The translations under genes were made by a program, and so were the position numbers. A model generated the notes under the pieces. The model was not told the DNA's origin and did no database searches. It worked only from the letters and a program-made list of their open reading frames with translations. From Lacustribacter sp964460315 (GTDB taxonomy: Bacteria; Pseudomonadota; Gammaproteobacteria; Burkholderiales; Burkholderiaceae_A), in NCBI GenBank assembly GCA_964460315.1, contig CAYWPQ010000003.1:35315-99314 (forward strand): a stretch of DNA of 64,000 bases. The letters are read 5' to 3'. Below are positions 1 through 7,681 of the stretch, piece after piece; position 1 is the stretch's first letter, and each line of letters opens with the position of its first letter.

Positions 1-53
1 AGCTCTTCTTTGAGGAGCTCGGCGCCACGAATGGTTAACGGTGTTGTGCTCAT
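1..53 (-). CDS. greA: Transcript cleavage factor GreA, N-terminal fragment
   Basis: Only the first 17 codons lie in the window; the gene runs off the left edge. The peptide begins MSTTPLTIRGAELLKEEL, matching the conserved GreA start (xPLTxRGAExLxEEL). GreA binds the RNA polymerase secondary channel and stimulates cleavage of backtracked RNA. Its ATG overlaps the carB TGA (ATGA), so it is the third gene of a carA-carB-greA operon, an order familiar in betaproteobacteria. The call rests on a short peptide plus context. Confidence 0.85.
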   Translation of the reverse strand, partial: MSTTPLTIRGAELLKEE

Positions 54-3000
54 AGTGCTTCAAGAACCTTTCGATGCATGGTTTGAACATCAATCACGCT
101 GAGAGATGAGTCAGCCAGATGGCGGATGCCTTCGACAGCAGCGCGGGCACCGGCAATCGTGGTGTAGGTGGTGACCCGAGACGCCAAGGCCGTGGTTCGA
201 ATGGATCGCGAGTCGGTGATGGCCGAGCGTTTTTCTTCAACCGTGTTGATCACGAATTGGACATCGCCGTTCTTGATCATGTCAACCACATGCGGCCGGC
301 CCTCGGTGACCTTGTTGACGACCGCTGCCGGAATGCCTGCGGCGAGAATGGCGGCCGCTGTTCCCCGCGTGGCAACGATCTTGAAGCCCAGTTCATGGAG
401 CATCTTGGCGATATCCACCATCACGGGCTTGTCGGTATTTTTGACGCTGATGAAGGCCGTGCCCGAGGTGGGCAATTTGATGCCGGCGCCCAGCTGAGAC
501 TTCACAAACGCCTCGGCGAAGGTGTCGGCCACGCCCATGACTTCACCGGTGGATTTCATTTCAGGGCCAAGGATGGTGTCGACACCCGGGAACTTCACAA
601 ACGGAAACACCGCTTCTTTGACCGAGTAATAGGGCGGAGAGATTTCCTCACCGATTTTTTGGTCATCGAGAGAAATGCCGAGCATGGCCCGAGCAGCCAC
701 CTTGGCCAGCGGAATTCCAGTGGCCTTGGACACATAGGGAACGGTTCGTGAGGCGCGAGGATTGACTTCCAAAACGAAGACATTGCCGTTTTGAATCGCA
801 AACTGAACATTCATGAGGCCAACGACATTCAGGGCCCGAGACATCAGGGCCGTCTGACGTTTGAGCTCGGCGATCATGTCTGGCGACAGCGAAAACGGCG
901 GCAGGCTGCAGGCCGAGTCACCCGAATGGACTCCTGCCTGTTCAATATGCTCCATGACCCCGCCAATGAAGACTCGTTTGCCGTCGGACAGGCTGTCGAC
1001 ATCAACTTCGATGGCGTCATTAAGGAATCGGTCAAGCAGCACCGGTGAGTCATTGGAGACCTTCACGGCTTCCCGCATGTAGCGTTCAAGGTCGCGCTGC
1101 TCGTGGACGATCTCCATGGCGCGGCCGCCCAGAACGTAGCTGGGGCGAACCACCAAGGGGTAACCAATTTCCTGGGCCAGGCGAATGGCTTCTTCCTCGG
1201 TACGTGCGGTGCGGTTGGGAGGCTGTCGAAGTTCGAGCTTCATCAGAAGCTTTTGGAAACGCTCCCGGTCCTCGGCGATATCGATCGATTCCGGAGAGGT
1301 GCCCACAATTGGAACACCCGCGGCCTCAAGAGCCTTCGCAAGCTTCAATGGGGTCTGTCCGCCGTACTGCACGATCACGCCAATGGGTTTTTCCTTGTCG
1401 ACGATTTCAAGCACATCTTCAAGCGTGAGTGGCTCGAAGTAGAGACGATCGGAGGTGTCGTAGTCGGTGGAGACGGTCTCCGGGTTGCAGTTGACCATGA
1501 TGGTCTCAAACCCGGATTCGCGAAGCGCCATGGCTGCATGCACGCAGCAGTAATCGAATTCGATCCCCTGCCCAATTCGATTCGGTCCGCCACCCAACAC
1601 CATGACTTTCTTATTGTTGGTGGGGTTGGATTCGCATTCTTCTTCATAGGTTGAATAGAAGTACGAGGTGGCTGTGGCGAATTCTGCGGCACAGGTGTCC
1701 ACGCGTTTGTAGACGGGACGAATGTTGAGCGAATGACGAAGCTTGCGCACCTCGCCTTCGGTGGTGTCGAGAAGATAAGCAAGGCGTCGGTCCGAGAAAC
1801 CCTTGCGCTTGAGCCCAAGCAGCATGCTGGCATCAAGATCGGCCAGGGTGCGTTTATCAAGTTCCAGTTCGAGATCAATAATTTCTTTAATCTGCACCAG
1901 AAACCAGCGGTCGATTTTGGTCAGGCTGTGAACCTCTTCGATGGTGAACCCTTGAGCAAAGGCGTCACCCACATACCAGATGCGTTCAGGGCCGGGTTCG
2001 CCGAGCTCTTCCTCGATGCGCTCGCGGTCTGTGGTGTGCTGATTCATTCCGTCGGCGCCGACCTCAAGGCCGCGCAAGGCTTTCTGAAAGGATTCCTGGA
2101 AGGTTCGCCCCATGGCCATGACCTCGCCCACGGATTTCATCTGGGTGGTGAGATGGGAATCCGCGAGCGGGAATTTTTCGAAGGCGAACCTTGGAACCTT
2201 GGTCACCACGTAATCGATGGCGGGCTCAAAGGAGGCGGGTGTTGCACCGCCGGTGATGTCGTTTTTGAGTTCGTCGAGGGTGTAGCCGATGGCCAGCTTG
2301 GCGGCAACCTTGGCAATGGGAAAGCCCGTCGCCTTGGAGGCCAGCGCCGACGAGCGCGACACCCGCGGATTCATTTCAATCACGATTAAACGGCCATTGG
2401 CCGGATTCACGGCGAACTGGACATTCGAGCCGCCCGTGTCGACACCAATTTCGCGCAGGATGGCGATCGAGGCGTTCCGCATGACCTGGTATTCCTTGTC
2501 CGTCAGCGTTTGCGCCGGCGCCACGGTGATGGAGTCGCCCGTGTGAATGCCCATGGGGTCAAGGTTTTCAATCGAGCAGACGATGATGCAGTTGTCGGCG
2601 CGGTCACGCACCACTTCCATCTCGTACTCTTTCCAACCAATCAACGATTCCTCAATCAAGAGTTCCGACGTTGGCGAGGCCTCAAGGCCGCGCTTGCAGA
2701 TGGTTTCGAACTCTTCGGCGTTGTAGGCAATGCCGCCACCCGTCCCGCCAAGTGTGAAGCTGGGACGAATGACCAGAGGGAAACCGCTGCTTCCCGTGAG
2801 CTGACTGATTTCTTTTTGCACCTGCCATGCTTCATCAATCGAGTGGGCCACGCCCGACTTCGCGGAATCCAGACCAATCTTGGTCATGGCGTCTTTGAAC
2901 TTGAGACGATCTTCCGCTTTCTCGATGGCCTCTTCGCGAGCGCCGATGAGTTCAACACCGAACTGATCAAGCACACCCTCGCGATGGAGATCCAGCGCGC

Positions 3001-3292
3001 AGTTCAAGGCGGTCTGGCCACCCATGGTGGGCAGCAAAGCGTCAGGCCGTTCTTTCTCGATGATCTTGGCCACCACCTGCCAGGTGATGGGCTCGATGTA
3101 GGTGACGTCGGCCGTTTCAGGGTCCGTCATGATGGTGGCTGGGTTGCTGTTGACCAGCACCACCTTGTAGCCCTCTTCCTTTAGAGCTTTACAGGCCTGG
3201 GCGCCGGAATAATCGAATTCGCAGGCCTGGCCAATCACAATGGGGCCCGCGCCGATGATCAGTACGGTTTTGATGTCGGTGCGCTTAGGCAT
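50..3292 (-). CDS. carB: Carbamoyl-phosphate synthase large subunit
   Basis: Makes carbamoyl phosphate from bicarbonate, ATP and ammonia supplied by CarA, feeding arginine and pyrimidine synthesis in the cytoplasm. At 1080 residues it is full length for the family. It shows the expected internal duplication: the first ATP-grasp half begins with GAGPIVIGQACEFDYSG near residue 15 and the second with GGGPNRIGQGIEFDY near residue 570. The last roughly 135 residues form the allosteric domain that binds UMP/ornithine-type effectors in relatives. The ATG lies inside the end of carA (8-base overlap), and the stop overlaps the greA start, so translation is probably coupled along the operon. Confidence 0.98.
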   Translation of the reverse strand: MPKRTDIKTVLIIGAGPIVIGQACEFDYSGAQACKALKEEGYKVVLVNSNPATIMTDPETADVTYIEPITWQVVAKIIEKERPDALLPTMGGQTALNCALDLHREGVLDQFGVELIGAREEAIEKAEDRLKFKDAMTKIGLDSAKSGVAHSIDEAWQVQKEISQLTGSSGFPLVIRPSFTLGGTGGGIAYNAEEFETICKRGLEASPTSELLIEESLIGWKEYEMEVVRDRADNCIIVCSIENLDPMGIHTGDSITVAPAQTLTDKEYQVMRNASIAILREIGVDTGGSNVQFAVNPANGRLIVIEMNPRVSRSSALASKATGFPIAKVAAKLAIGYTLDELKNDITGGATPASFEPAIDYVVTKVPRFAFEKFPLADSHLTTQMKSVGEVMAMGRTFQESFQKALRGLEVGADGMNQHTTDRERIEEELGEPGPERIWYVGDAFAQGFTIEEVHSLTKIDRWFLVQIKEIIDLELELDKRTLADLDASMLLGLKRKGFSDRRLAYLLDTTEGEVRKLRHSLNIRPVYKRVDTCAAEFATATSYFYSTYEEECESNPTNNKKVMVLGGGPNRIGQGIEFDYCCVHAAMALRESGFETIMVNCNPETVSTDYDTSDRLYFEPLTLEDVLEIVDKEKPIGVIVQYGGQTPLKLAKALEAAGVPIVGTSPESIDIAEDRERFQKLLMKLELRQPPNRTARTEEEAIRLAQEIGYPLVVRPSYVLGGRAMEIVHEQRDLERYMREAVKVSNDSPVLLDRFLNDAIEVDVDSLSDGKRVFIGGVMEHIEQAGVHSGDSACSLPPFSLSPDMIAELKRQTALMSRALNVVGLMNVQFAIQNGNVFVLEVNPRASRTVPYVSKATGIPLAKVAARAMLGISLDDQKIGEEISPPYYSVKEAVFPFVKFPGVDTILGPEMKSTGEVMGVADTFAEAFVKSQLGAGIKLPTSGTAFISVKNTDKPVMVDIAKMLHELGFKIVATRGTAAAILAAGIPAAVVNKVTEGRPHVVDMIKNGDVQFVINTVEEKRSAITDSRSIRTTALASRVTTYTTIAGARAAVEGIRHLADSSLSVIDVQTMHRKVLEAL

Positions 3293-4445
3293 GCTTGGTC
3301 TCCATCATGGTGATGAAGCGATCAAAGAGGGGGCCAATGTCATGGGGGCCAGGACTGGCTTCGGGGTGCCCTTGGAAACAGAATGCCGGGACGTCCGTGC
3401 GCTCAAGACCCTGAATGGACTGATCAAAGAGCGAGACGTGGGTGACGCGGAGATTGGACGGAAGGGTTGCAGGGTCGACGGCAAAGCCATGGTTCTGCGA
3501 GGTGATCATGACGCGCTTGGTGTCGAGATCTTGCACCGGATGGTTGGCCCCGTGATGACCGAACTTCATTTTCAATGTCTTGGCGCCCGAAGCAAGTGCC
3601 ATGATTTGATGCCCAAGGCAGATGCCAAACACCGGGATTTTTTTGGCCATGGCGGCCTGAGCTGCGGCGATGGCGTAATCGCAGGGCTGAGGGTCTCCGG
3701 GGCCGTTCGAGAGAAACACGCCGTGGGGTGCAAGGGCCTGGATGTCAGCGAATGGGGTCTGGGCAGGAACCACGGTGACCTTGCAGCCGCGATCGGCAAG
3801 CATACGCAAGATGTTGGTCTTGACGCCGAAGTCAAGCGCCACCACATGAAAACGGGTCTGGCCGACGGATGAATGCCCTTGGCCAAGCACCCATGAGCCC
3901 TCCGTCCAGCTGTAGGGCTTGGTGGTGGAGACCACCTTGGCGAGGTCCATACCGACGAGCCCGGGGAACTGCTTGGCGGCGGCCACGGCCTTGGCTGGGT
4001 CAAGGCTTTCACCCGGCAGGCCAGCAAGCAGCGCGCCGTTCTGAGCGCCCTTTTCCCGAAGGATTCGGGTGAGCTTTCGGGTGTCAATGCCTGCGATACC
4101 CACCACACCCGCTGAAATCAGGGACTCGGAAAGCGACTGCTGGGAACGAAAATTGGAAACGACCTGAGAGAGGTCACGAATGACGAGCCCCGCAGCATGC
4201 ATGCGATTGGATTCAGTGTCTTCGGAATTGATGCCCACGTTGCCGATGTGGGGATAAGTGAGGGTGACGATCTGGCGGCTGTAGCTGGGATCAGTGAGGA
4301 TTTCCTGATACCCGGTCATGGCGGTATTAAAAACAACTTCGCCGACCGACAAACCGTTCGCGCCGATGGACTGACCTTTGAAGACCGTGCCGTCGGCGAG
4401 CGCGAGCAGAGCCGGAGCCACGGTCATAGACTGGCTTAACAACAA
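3285..4445 (-). CDS. carA: Carbamoyl-phosphate synthase small (glutaminase) subunit
   Basis: Hydrolyses glutamine and channels ammonia to CarB. The class I amidotransferase domain carries the nucleophile C276 in GICLGHQ and the partners H360 and E362 in GHPEASPG; the N-terminal half is the CarA-specific domain. The listed start is a TTG at 4445, about 7 bases after a GGGAG Shine-Dalgarno-like run. An ATG at 4427 (protein MTVAPALLAL) is an equally plausible start that lacks a clear ribosome site. The gene follows a perfect TATAAT at 4469-4474, so carAB-greA is probably transcribed separately from the MAPEG-recR-dnaX genes upstream. Confidence 0.97.
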   Translation of the reverse strand: MLLSQSMTVAPALLALADGTVFKGQSIGANGLSVGEVVFNTAMTGYQEILTDPSYSRQIVTLTYPHIGNVGINSEDTESNRMHAAGLVIRDLSQVVSNFRSQQSLSESLISAGVVGIAGIDTRKLTRILREKGAQNGALLAGLPGESLDPAKAVAAAKQFPGLVGMDLAKVVSTTKPYSWTEGSWVLGQGHSSVGQTRFHVVALDFGVKTNILRMLADRGCKVTVVPAQTPFADIQALAPHGVFLSNGPGDPQPCDYAIAAAQAAMAKKIPVFGICLGHQIMALASGAKTLKMKFGHHGANHPVQDLDTKRVMITSQNHGFAVDPATLPSNLRVTHVSLFDQSIQGLERTDVPAFCFQGHPEASPGPHDIGPLFDRFITMMETKHA

Positions 4446-4468
4446 GAGATACTCCCGGAATTTTTTCG

Positions 4469-4497
4469 ATTATACGGCTTAAGTGCCCGAAGCGAAA
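4469..4497 (-). promoter_or_regulatory. Candidate promoter of carA-carB-greA
   Basis: On the minus strand a perfect -10 hexamer TATAAT occupies 4474-4469. The -35 is weak (TTTCGC at 4497-4492, 17-base spacer). Transcription would start near 4462, inside the sequence CGAAAAAATT, and leave a leader of about 17 bases before the TTG start. The A-run at the presumed start site could permit slippage during initiation, a control known at other pyrimidine promoters; that part is inference. Confidence 0.5.
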
Positions 4498-4853
4498 ATC
4501 ACGATGCAGGTGATGAACCCACCAAGCCAGGCGAGGGTTCGAGCCGTGGAGTAATTGGCCAGGTAGAACCCAATGTAGAGCACTCGGGCGGCAATAAAAA
4601 GCAGGCCAAGCTCATCGAGACGTTCGGTATCGGCGTCCGTGACCATGGCCATGAGCATGGCAATACCAAACCAGAGAAAGGCCTCCCAGCTGTTTTGTTG
4701 GGCCGCATTGGCACGACGACGATAACCCTCTTGCTTCGCGAGCCATTCGCGTGGCTGCCGGTTATCGTAATCGCGTGCACCCCACTTGGAAATTCCCGCA
4801 CAGACAATCGGCAGCCAGCCGGCGATTAGTAGGCACCACATGGCAATCGTCAT
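4479..4853 (-). CDS. MAPEG-family small membrane protein
   Basis: A 124-residue protein with about four hydrophobic segments: residues 1-20, roughly 55-75, 80-100 and 105-122. It has the size and layout of the MAPEG family (membrane-associated proteins in eicosanoid and glutathione metabolism); the NSWEAF segment followed by a hydrophobic helix and the ARVLYIGFYLANYSTAR segment are typical of bacterial members. Substrate and function are unknown. The ATG follows the recR stop with no gap (4853/4854), so it is probably the last gene of the dnaX-ybaB-recR transcript. The family call is by recognition only. Confidence 0.75.
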   Translation of the reverse strand: MTIAMWCLLIAGWLPIVCAGISKWGARDYDNRQPREWLAKQEGYRRRANAAQQNSWEAFLWFGIAMLMAMVTDADTERLDELGLLFIAARVLYIGFYLANYSTARTLAWLGGFITCIVIFASGT

Positions 4854-5471
4854 TTAGATTTTCCTCCGGTCTCGCATCGCCTGCGCAATGGTTCCAAGAT
4901 CAATGTATTCCAATTCTCCTCCCACGGGGACTCCACGCGCCAGTCGGGATATTTTTTTCTTTCCCTCCAGGCCTTTTATTTGAATGAGCCGCTCGATGGC
5001 ATGAGCGGTGGCCTCGCCCTCGGGGGTGAAATTGGTGGCAATCACAATCTCTTTCACCTCGTCACCGAGGATTCGGGCCATCAGGCGGTCCATGTGAATC
5101 TCACGCGGCCCAACCCCATCAAGCGGTGAGAGCCTACCCATCAGCACAAAGTAGACCCCTCGCCAGGCATGACTTTGCTCGATCGCAAGCAGGTCAGCGG
5201 GTGACTCCACCACACAGAGCTGGCTGCGATCACGCTCGGTGCTTGCACACATCGGACAGATTGGCGCTTCAGCGAAGGTGTTGCATTCCTGGCAGTGCTG
5301 GATCGATTCAATGGCATGAAGCAAGGACTGACCAAGCTGCTCGGCACCGGCGCGGTCATGCTGCAAGAGATGCATGGCCATGCGCTGCGCGGTCTTCGGG
5401 CCAACACCGGGAAGCCTGCGCAATGCCTCAGTGAGGGCATCAAGCGCATGAGGTGTTGACGGAATGGCCAT
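4854..5471 (-). CDS. recR: Recombination mediator protein RecR
   Basis: Works with RecO (and RecF) to load RecA on SSB-coated gapped DNA. At 205 residues it has the normal length. An N-terminal helix-hairpin-helix (PGVGPKTAQRMA, residues 21-32) is followed by a four-cysteine zinc site at C60, C63, C72 and C75, and a Toprim domain from about residue 85 (LCVVESPADLLAIE, then RLSPLDGVGP). It lies directly after ybaB with no spacer, the standard dnaX-ybaB-recR arrangement. Confidence 0.97.
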   Translation of the reverse strand: MAIPSTPHALDALTEALRRLPGVGPKTAQRMAMHLLQHDRAGAEQLGQSLLHAIESIQHCQECNTFAEAPICPMCASTERDRSQLCVVESPADLLAIEQSHAWRGVYFVLMGRLSPLDGVGPREIHMDRLMARILGDEVKEIVIATNFTPEGEATAHAIERLIQIKGLEGKKKISRLARGVPVGGELEYIDLGTIAQAMRDRRKI

Positions 5472-5804
5472 CTAGAAGAGCTTCATGCCCGGCGGAATGG
5501 GAAGGCCTGCCGTCACCGCCGACATTTTCTGCTGCGAGACCTGCTCGGCCCGACTCGAGGCGTCGTTGCATGCCGCCACAAGAAGGTCTTGAAGGGTCTC
5601 GCGGTCGTCGGGGTCGGCCGTCATCAGGCTGGGATCAATCGAAATACTTTTCACCAGATGCTTGCAGTTCATGCTGACCTTCACCAGTCCTGCACCCGCC
5701 TGACCCTCCACCATTTCCTGGTCGAGGCTGTCTTGCACCTGCTTCATCTTGTCTTGCATCTGCTGCGCCTGGCGCATCAGACCCGCGATCTGGCCTTTCA
5801 TCAT
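5472..5804 (-). CDS. ybaB: YbaB/EbfC family nucleoid-associated protein
   Basis: A 110-residue dimeric DNA-binding protein of the YbaB/EbfC family. It opens with MMKGQIAGLMRQAQQMQDKM, the characteristic glutamine/methionine-rich helix, followed by a beta region (VKVSMNCKHLVKSISIDPSL) and a C-terminal helix ending in GLPIPPGMKLF. The exact role is unsettled; relatives bind DNA non-specifically and are co-transcribed with dnaX and recR. The ATG overlaps the dnaX stop by 4 bases. Confidence 0.93.
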   Translation of the reverse strand: MMKGQIAGLMRQAQQMQDKMKQVQDSLDQEMVEGQAGAGLVKVSMNCKHLVKSISIDPSLMTADPDDRETLQDLLVAACNDASSRAEQVSQQKMSAVTAGLPIPPGMKLF

Positions 5805-7540
5805 GTTGTGTTTCCTTTCGAGTGAGGGTTGGCGGGACGAATACTGCCCGGAACAATCTGCCCGCCAAGGTCCTGTAAGAGCGATTGCACCAGCGGGTCA
5901 TTCTGAATGGCCTGCTCGGCCTTGGACTGCGCCTTTGCGGCGGCATCGGCGTCTTCAACCGCGGCCGTCATGTCCGTGACCTCACCAACCTCAGTCTCAA
6001 TCTTGCAGGGCTTGCCGAAGTACTGGGTCATGGCCTCCTGCGCCTTCGAGACGATTGCGGCCTCAGTCAGAGCAGGTATGGCCACACGGAACCGGCAGCG
6101 CATTACAGCACCGGCATCCGCACAGCTGAGAAGCTGCGCCTGTTGAATGAACTGTCGCGCAAGACCGGACACCGAAATGGTGCGAGAGATCGATGGCCAG
6201 GCCTGAGGGGTGATGGCGGGCTGAGGCTCAGCCGAATGAGAAGGCGAAGCTTCCCGCCGATCTGTTGCCGCAGCCGTAGCAGCTGCCGGCATCTTGGGGG
6301 GCATCTTGGGGGGCGGATTCGTGGAGGATTTCGGGGGTGAATTCTGCGACGCGTTCGGTGTTCCGGGCGCCTGAGGCTGAAATGCAAAAAGTCGTAGCAG
6401 GGTCATTTCAAGCCCTGTGCGCTCATCGGGCGCAAGACTTAAGTCACGTCGACCCAAGGTCACGATCTGATAAAAAAGCTGTAACGACTCAGCATCAAGC
6501 TGCTGCGCAAGCTCGACAATGGCGCCGGTGGGGTCGTCTCGGGTCTCGATGCCCAAGGCCGAGCGTGCAGCGGCCTGATGCAGTGAGCGTGCCAGATCAC
6601 CGAGCAGGGCATCGGCATGTGCACCCGCGGTGAGAAGTTCCTCAAGAACAGCAAAGGCCGCGGAGACATTTCTGTCGGCGATAGCGCGAAGAAGTTTTGC
6701 AAGAAGCTCTCGTTGGACGAGCCCCAGCATCGCCTGCACCGCCTGCTCACTGACCCGCCCTGCGCCATACGCGATGGCCTGATCCGTGAGCGACAGGCTG
6801 TCGCGCACGCTGCCCTGAGCGGCATTGGCGATCCAGGCCAAGGCTTGAGGCTCGGCCTCGATGGCTTCTTGCTCAAGCACCCAGACAAGGTGTTTTTCAA
6901 GAATTTCCGACGCCACATTTTTCAGATTGAACTGCAGACAGCGCGACAACACCGTGACAGGGATCTTTTGAGGGTCGGTGGTGGCGAGTAGAAATTTGAC
7001 ATCCGGCGGCGGCTCTTCAAGGGTCTTCAACATCGCATTAAAGGCATGGTTCGAGAGCATGTGCACCTCGTCGATCACATAGACTTTGAAGCGACCCGAG
7101 GTGGGAGCAAACTGCGCCTGTTCGAGAAGCTGCTGAATCTCGCCCACACCTCGATTCGAGGCCGCGTCAATTTCGATGTAATCAACGAAACGACCGCCAT
7201 CAATTTGGGCGCAGCTGCTGCAGACGCCACAAGGATTCGCCGAGATGCCCTGTTCGCAGTTCAACGCCTTCGCGATGATTCGAGCAAGGGTGGTCTTGCC
7301 AGTGCCGCGCGTGCCCGTGAGCAGATAGGCATGGTGAAGACGCTGAGCATTCAATGCATGGGCAAGTGCCGAGACGACATGATCTTGGCCCACCACCTGC
7401 TCAAACCGTTTGGGGCGCCATTTTCGGGCCAGCACCACCGCGCCAGAGAACGCTTGGCCGCCCTGCGATGAGGACTCCCCCGAGGCCGCGATCTCCGTGG
7501 GGACGGGAAGTTCATCAGAAGAAAAAAGTGCGTCCGACAT
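5801..7540 (-). CDS. dnaX: DNA polymerase III subunit gamma/tau
   Basis: Clamp-loader ATPase of the replicative polymerase. Of 579 residues, the AAA+ core shows Walker A TGTRGTGKT (residues 75-83), a zinc module at C95, C104, C107 and C110, a DEVH Walker B at 157-160 and the SRC sensor motif. A proline/alanine-rich linker near residues 395-440 precedes the tau C-terminal region. I see no A6G-type slippery heptamer in the linker, so production of a short gamma form by frameshifting is not evident. The gene is preceded by the 4.5S RNA gene and followed by ybaB and recR. Confidence 0.96.
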   Translation of the reverse strand: MSDALFSSDELPVPTEIAASGESSSQGGQAFSGAVVLARKWRPKRFEQVVGQDHVVSALAHALNAQRLHHAYLLTGTRGTGKTTLARIIAKALNCEQGISANPCGVCSSCAQIDGGRFVDYIEIDAASNRGVGEIQQLLEQAQFAPTSGRFKVYVIDEVHMLSNHAFNAMLKTLEEPPPDVKFLLATTDPQKIPVTVLSRCLQFNLKNVASEILEKHLVWVLEQEAIEAEPQALAWIANAAQGSVRDSLSLTDQAIAYGAGRVSEQAVQAMLGLVQRELLAKLLRAIADRNVSAAFAVLEELLTAGAHADALLGDLARSLHQAAARSALGIETRDDPTGAIVELAQQLDAESLQLFYQIVTLGRRDLSLAPDERTGLEMTLLRLFAFQPQAPGTPNASQNSPPKSSTNPPPKMPPKMPAAATAAATDRREASPSHSAEPQPAITPQAWPSISRTISVSGLARQFIQQAQLLSCADAGAVMRCRFRVAIPALTEAAIVSKAQEAMTQYFGKPCKIETEVGEVTDMTAAVEDADAAAKAQSKAEQAIQNDPLVQSLLQDLGGQIVPGSIRPANPHSKGNTT

Positions 7541-7580
7541 GGCTGATATAGGTTCGACCTGAACGACCGGTTGTTAGGGA

Positions 7581-7676
7581 GGCGAGCCGGACCCCCGGCA
7601 CTTGAGAAATTCAGCCTTGGCTGCTTCGTTCCCGACCTGACCAGGTGTGCCGACTCCCAATGCGGGGCGGCCCGCC
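7581..7676 (-). ncRNA. ffs: 4.5S signal recognition particle RNA
   Basis: Read on the minus strand, 7651-7611 contains the hallmark domain IV segment: CTGGTCAGGTC, then GGGAACGAAGCAGCCAAGG with the GGAA-type tetraloop region and the asymmetric loop that binds Ffh. The outer ends pair: GGCGGGCC at the 5' end with GGCTCGCC at the 3' end (one G-U pair), closing a single long hairpin of about 96 bases, the bacterial short form. It lies between the addA-like gene and dnaX, a common place for ffs. The ends are estimated from the pairing. Confidence 0.9.
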
Positions 7677-7681
7677 AATGG

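Noticed and set aside
119..2389. Several long plus-strand open frames opposite carB (for example 119-751, 1103-1654, 1733-2389)
   Set aside because: They mirror the codon pattern of carB on the other strand, lack ribosome sites and resemble no family.
6280..6360. Frameshift site in dnaX for a gamma product
   Set aside because: The linker has repeated CCCCCCAAGATG but no A-rich slippery heptamer followed by a convincing stem-loop.
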